19,197 nt of DNA, taken from contig NPFB01000029.1 in the NCBI GenBank assembly GCA_014084085.1, forward strand, positions 273,701 to 292,897, read 5' to 3'. The stretch's first letter is position 1. Each line of letters begins with the position of its first letter. Both the position numbers and the translations under genes were made by a program. Below, one piece after another: positions 16,895 through 19,197 of the stretch. The stretch comes from Hondaea fermentalgiana (Eukaryota; Sar; Bigyra; Thraustochytrida; Thraustochytriidae). Under the pieces are notes generated by a model. That model had not been told where the DNA came from. It ran no database searches and saw only the letters and a list, made by a program, of their open reading frames with translations.

Positions 16895-18134
16895 TTACTT
16901 GACGCTCTCTTCTTCCACCTTGACGGTTTCGTCCCCAGCGTTTTTACCGCTGCTCGTGTCCGAAACGCTATCTGATGCGCTGTCGCCGATGCTGTCGCAT
17001 CGACTACTGTTGGGGCTGCCCGATGTATACGAAGGACGCAGTGCTGTCGAGTTCTTGGAGGACGAATCGCTCTCTGATTTCGCCGTGGAGGACTTGCGAC
17101 GCTTGACACCTTCTTCCCGAGCGACCTCGTCAACCTCCGCGTCGCGGCGGCGGTTTTTCTGCTTCGAAGCGGTAGGGTCAAGGGACTGCGAGTCCGTGGA
17201 ATCTGTAATTTGCTCATTGTCGTTGTCTGAGCCAGTGGGCGTCGGTCGCTGATGGCGACGCTTCGACGCAGAGCTCTTGCGGCGGGGAATCTCATCTGGA
17301 AAATTGAGCGATGTGATGCGGTTGAGCTCGAGAGCTCGGCGATCAAAGGCGCGAGCGGCCTCCTTTTCGTCGTCAAAGTTTCCAAGATGCTCGCTCTTGC
17401 TGTCAACCCAAATGCGCGCGCGCCATGCCTTGCAGTTTTTGTTCCAGTACACCCCTCGATACTTGGATGAGGTCGTGTGGACGCGAGCATATGGATGGGC
17501 CGACATGAGCGAGTACGACCCAGGAGTCGTCATGGAGGGTGCCATGACGGCGGGCATGAATCCCGGGGCAAATCCATTGAACTGATTACCCATATTGGTC
17601 GGGTACGATTGCTGTGGCGTCTGCTGCATCATTTGCTGATTCGTGTTGACAAAGGTCATGCCGTTCTGCTGCTGCATCATGACCTGAGGCATGCCGTTCT
17701 GGAGGATGAAGGTGCCTTGTGGCTGTTGTTGAATGAACTGCCCGTTAAAGGCGGCTGGGCCGTTGGGTCCAATGTAGAAGGTAGGCTGTTGTTGCTGTTG
17801 TGGTTGCTGTTGCTGTTGTTGTTGCTGCTGTTGCTGTTGAGGCTGGGCCCACTGGAATGCTTGCTGTGAGTTTTGATTGGATTGCACAGAAGCTTGCGGG
17901 ACTTGAAAGTATTGCACCTGATTCGAATTTCCCTGCGCCATTCCTCGCAGGTCCATGTTGCCGCCTTGCTGTTGCTGCGTTTGTGCATCGTTGTTGTTGT
18001 TGTTATTGCTGTTGATGTTACCCATCGTCATGGCCAAGCCGTTGGCGTTGTCGTTCTGGCCGTCGGTCTTGCCATCAGCTGGGAGCTGAGCTTTGGAAGC
18101 TTGCATGGTGAATGTTGGTGCAAAAGTCATGTAC

Positions 18135-18166
<32 letters not shown>

Positions 18167-18328
18167 AGGAACGTAGTAGAACTGTTGCTGTTGTTGTTGC
18201 TCCTGCTGCGGCTGAGATTGTTGTTGTCGTTGCTCTTGGAGCTGTTGCGTGAGAAAGGAGTTCAAGGTCGGTGAAGCCTGCTGCAGCTGCTGCGGCTGCT
18301 GCTGCTGCTGCTGCTGTTGACTCATCAT
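16895..18328 (-). CDS. Poly-glutamine AP2/ERF-domain transcription factor (second tandem copy)
   Basis: 477 residues from an ATG in strong context (CACC before ATG). It begins MMSQQQQ, and no ATG occurs earlier in the open frame. Residues 1-250 are Gln/Asn/Met-rich with several polyQ runs, including ten Gln encoded by a pure CAG10 run (18137-18166), a composition common in activation or phase-separating regions. One AP2 domain lies at about 288-344 (SKYRGVYWNKNCKAWRARIW ... SEHLGNFDDEKEAARAFDRRALEL ... LNFP). After it come basic stretches (RRKSSASKRRHQR, KQKNRRR, KRRKSS), likely nuclear localisation signals, and an acidic Ser-rich tail ending EEESVK. It is a sequence-specific DNA-binding regulator by domain content; targets are unknown. 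It is tandem with the smaller AP2 gene and divergent from the partial gene at the window end. Confidence 0.92.
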
Positions 18329-18782
18329 GGTGACCACGCGCAGAGCGCGCGGGCAGGGCACGACAGCGGCCGGGTAAGCTCGCGGTCGCGCGCGCGCGGT
18401 CGCGCGCGGGGGCCGCGAGGGAAGCGCGAAAGCCGCGAGGGATGAGAGTTGGCCGGCGCGAGGCTGGGCAAAGGGCCGAAGAACGTCCTTGACAACGACG
18501 AGACGGACAGGCAGGCACCAAGCGGGCGCACGACCGATAGACGCGCGGGGCGCGTTGCGTGTCTGTGCGGGCGCGGGCGCGGGCGCGGGGCTCTCCGCTC
18601 GTTCTCGAGGGCACGGGCTCGAGCAGGCGCGGGCGCGGCTCTGCAGGCGGCTCGGTCGCTTCCCCAAGAAGAAGCGCGTTGCTTCGTCGCGGGGCAAAGG
18701 GGGTTTGGCCCTGCTGCCTGGGGAGGAATAGCTTGTTGATGAGGGAAGCTACCAAAGCAAGTTGCTCCAATTCCAGCATCAT
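18329..18782. promoter_or_regulatory. GC-rich divergent promoter region
   Basis: It lies between the polyQ AP2 gene (-) and the partial frame at the window end (+). It contains alternating CG/GC runs (about 18384-18410) and a GGGCGC-type repeat (about 18568-18592), so CpG is very dense. The AP2 open frame extends through it to about 18697 without an ATG, consistent with an untranslated GC-rich leader. No specific factor sites are assigned. Confidence 0.4.
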
Positions 18783-19154
18783 ATGCTCCCACAGTGCAAA
18801 ATTTATCCGAGAGGGTTCGGGAGAAGCATCAAGCTGGTAGCTCTGAAGATCCTGCACTTGCTAGGCGAGGCTGGCAGGGGAGGGAGCGCAGTGCTTCTCG
18901 AATATACCGACCCTCTAATTGTCTGGCGACCACAGGCTGCAGCGGCGATTGAAATGACCGCTGTGGGGGCCGCGGGCGGCCGCTTGCTTCTTACGTCGGG
19001 ACAACTTGCGCGGCTTTTCGTAGACTGCCTGGAGCTGCGGGGCCTCGTCGTTGCTCTTGAGAAGGGTCGAAAAGCGCCGTGGCTTTTGAGCGTAGCACCG
19101 CAGACAGTGCTTGCCCGCGCCCCCGACTGGCTGGCACGCTTTGATGCCAGCAAG

Positions 19155-19197
<43 letters not shown>
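18783..19197 (+). CDS. Partial unknown protein, open at the window end
   Basis: The frame after the TAG at 18729 stays open to the last base. Its first ATG is 18783, giving at least 138 residues. The product looks protein-like over about 120 residues, with regular helix/strand spacing: YPRGFGRSIKLVALKILHLL, SAVLLEYTDPLIVWRPQ, GGRLLLTSGQLARLFVDCLE, LRGLVVALEKGRKAPWLLSV and DWLARFDASKP. It then enters the (CCTG)n microsatellite, which reads as a Pro-Ala-Cys-Leu repeat. That end may not be coding: an intron or a contig break is plausible. The ATG has C at -3, so an upstream exon is possible. The antisense frame is simpler in composition. I recognise no family. Confidence 0.5.
19155..19197. repeat. 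(CCTG)n microsatellite at the window end
   Basis: 43 bp of uninterrupted CCTG, about 10.75 units, running to the last base. All three frames of this repeat are open. Its position at the edge suggests that the source contig may end here because of the repeat. Confidence 0.9.

Noticed and set aside
18075..18857. 260-codon - strand frame upstream of and overlapping the polyQ AP2 gene
   Set aside because: It is another frame over the CAG repeats and GC-rich leader, and its poly-Ala runs are the frame-shifted image of poly-Gln.

Overview
The window looks like nuclear DNA of a GC-rich, intron-poor protist, most likely a stramenopile of the labyrinthulomycete/thraustochytrid type. That assignment is an inference. 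It rests on a cytosolic eukaryotic ribosomal protein (eL19), GC-rich codon choice, mostly single-exon genes, one canonical GT-AG intron, AP2-domain regulators of the non-plant 'SKYRGVYWN...CKAWRARIW' type, and many CAAG/CAGG tetranucleotide repeats. I see no bacterial operon, CRISPR array, insertion sequence or viral gene.

Layout: (1) eL19, + strand, 214-765. (2) A membrane-anchored armadillo-like protein, - strand, 1789-2934, convergent with eL19. (3) A 2.1 kb divergent intergenic region with GA/CT tracts and short tandem repeats. (4) A secreted ADAM-like zinc metalloprotease, + strand, 5079-6653, with a probable GPI-anchor tail. (5) A two-domain cyclic-nucleotide-binding protein, - strand, 7502-9574, convergent with the protease. 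(6) A two-exon mitochondrial NADH-cytochrome b5 reductase (MCR1-like), - strand, 10384-11662. (7) A 3.7 kb gene-free stretch that holds a roughly 240-260 bp island of about 18% GC. (8) Two tandem AP2-domain transcription factors, both - strand, at 15407-16141 and 16895-18328. (9) A GC-rich divergent promoter region, then an open-ended + strand reading frame from 18783 that runs into a (CCTG)n microsatellite at the window end. That end may be a contig end.

The genes do not form one pathway. The functional themes are a housekeeping ribosomal protein, redox (cytochrome b5 reductase), cyclic-nucleotide sensing, extracellular proteolysis and a local AP2 duplication.

The most interesting noncoding signal is the palindrome TAGGCCTA. 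It occurs five times exactly and once with one change. Every copy lies in an intergenic region that contains at least one gene 3' end. Every such region has at least one copy, and the two divergent (5'-5') regions have none. This suggests a 3'-end or boundary element and can be tested genome-wide.
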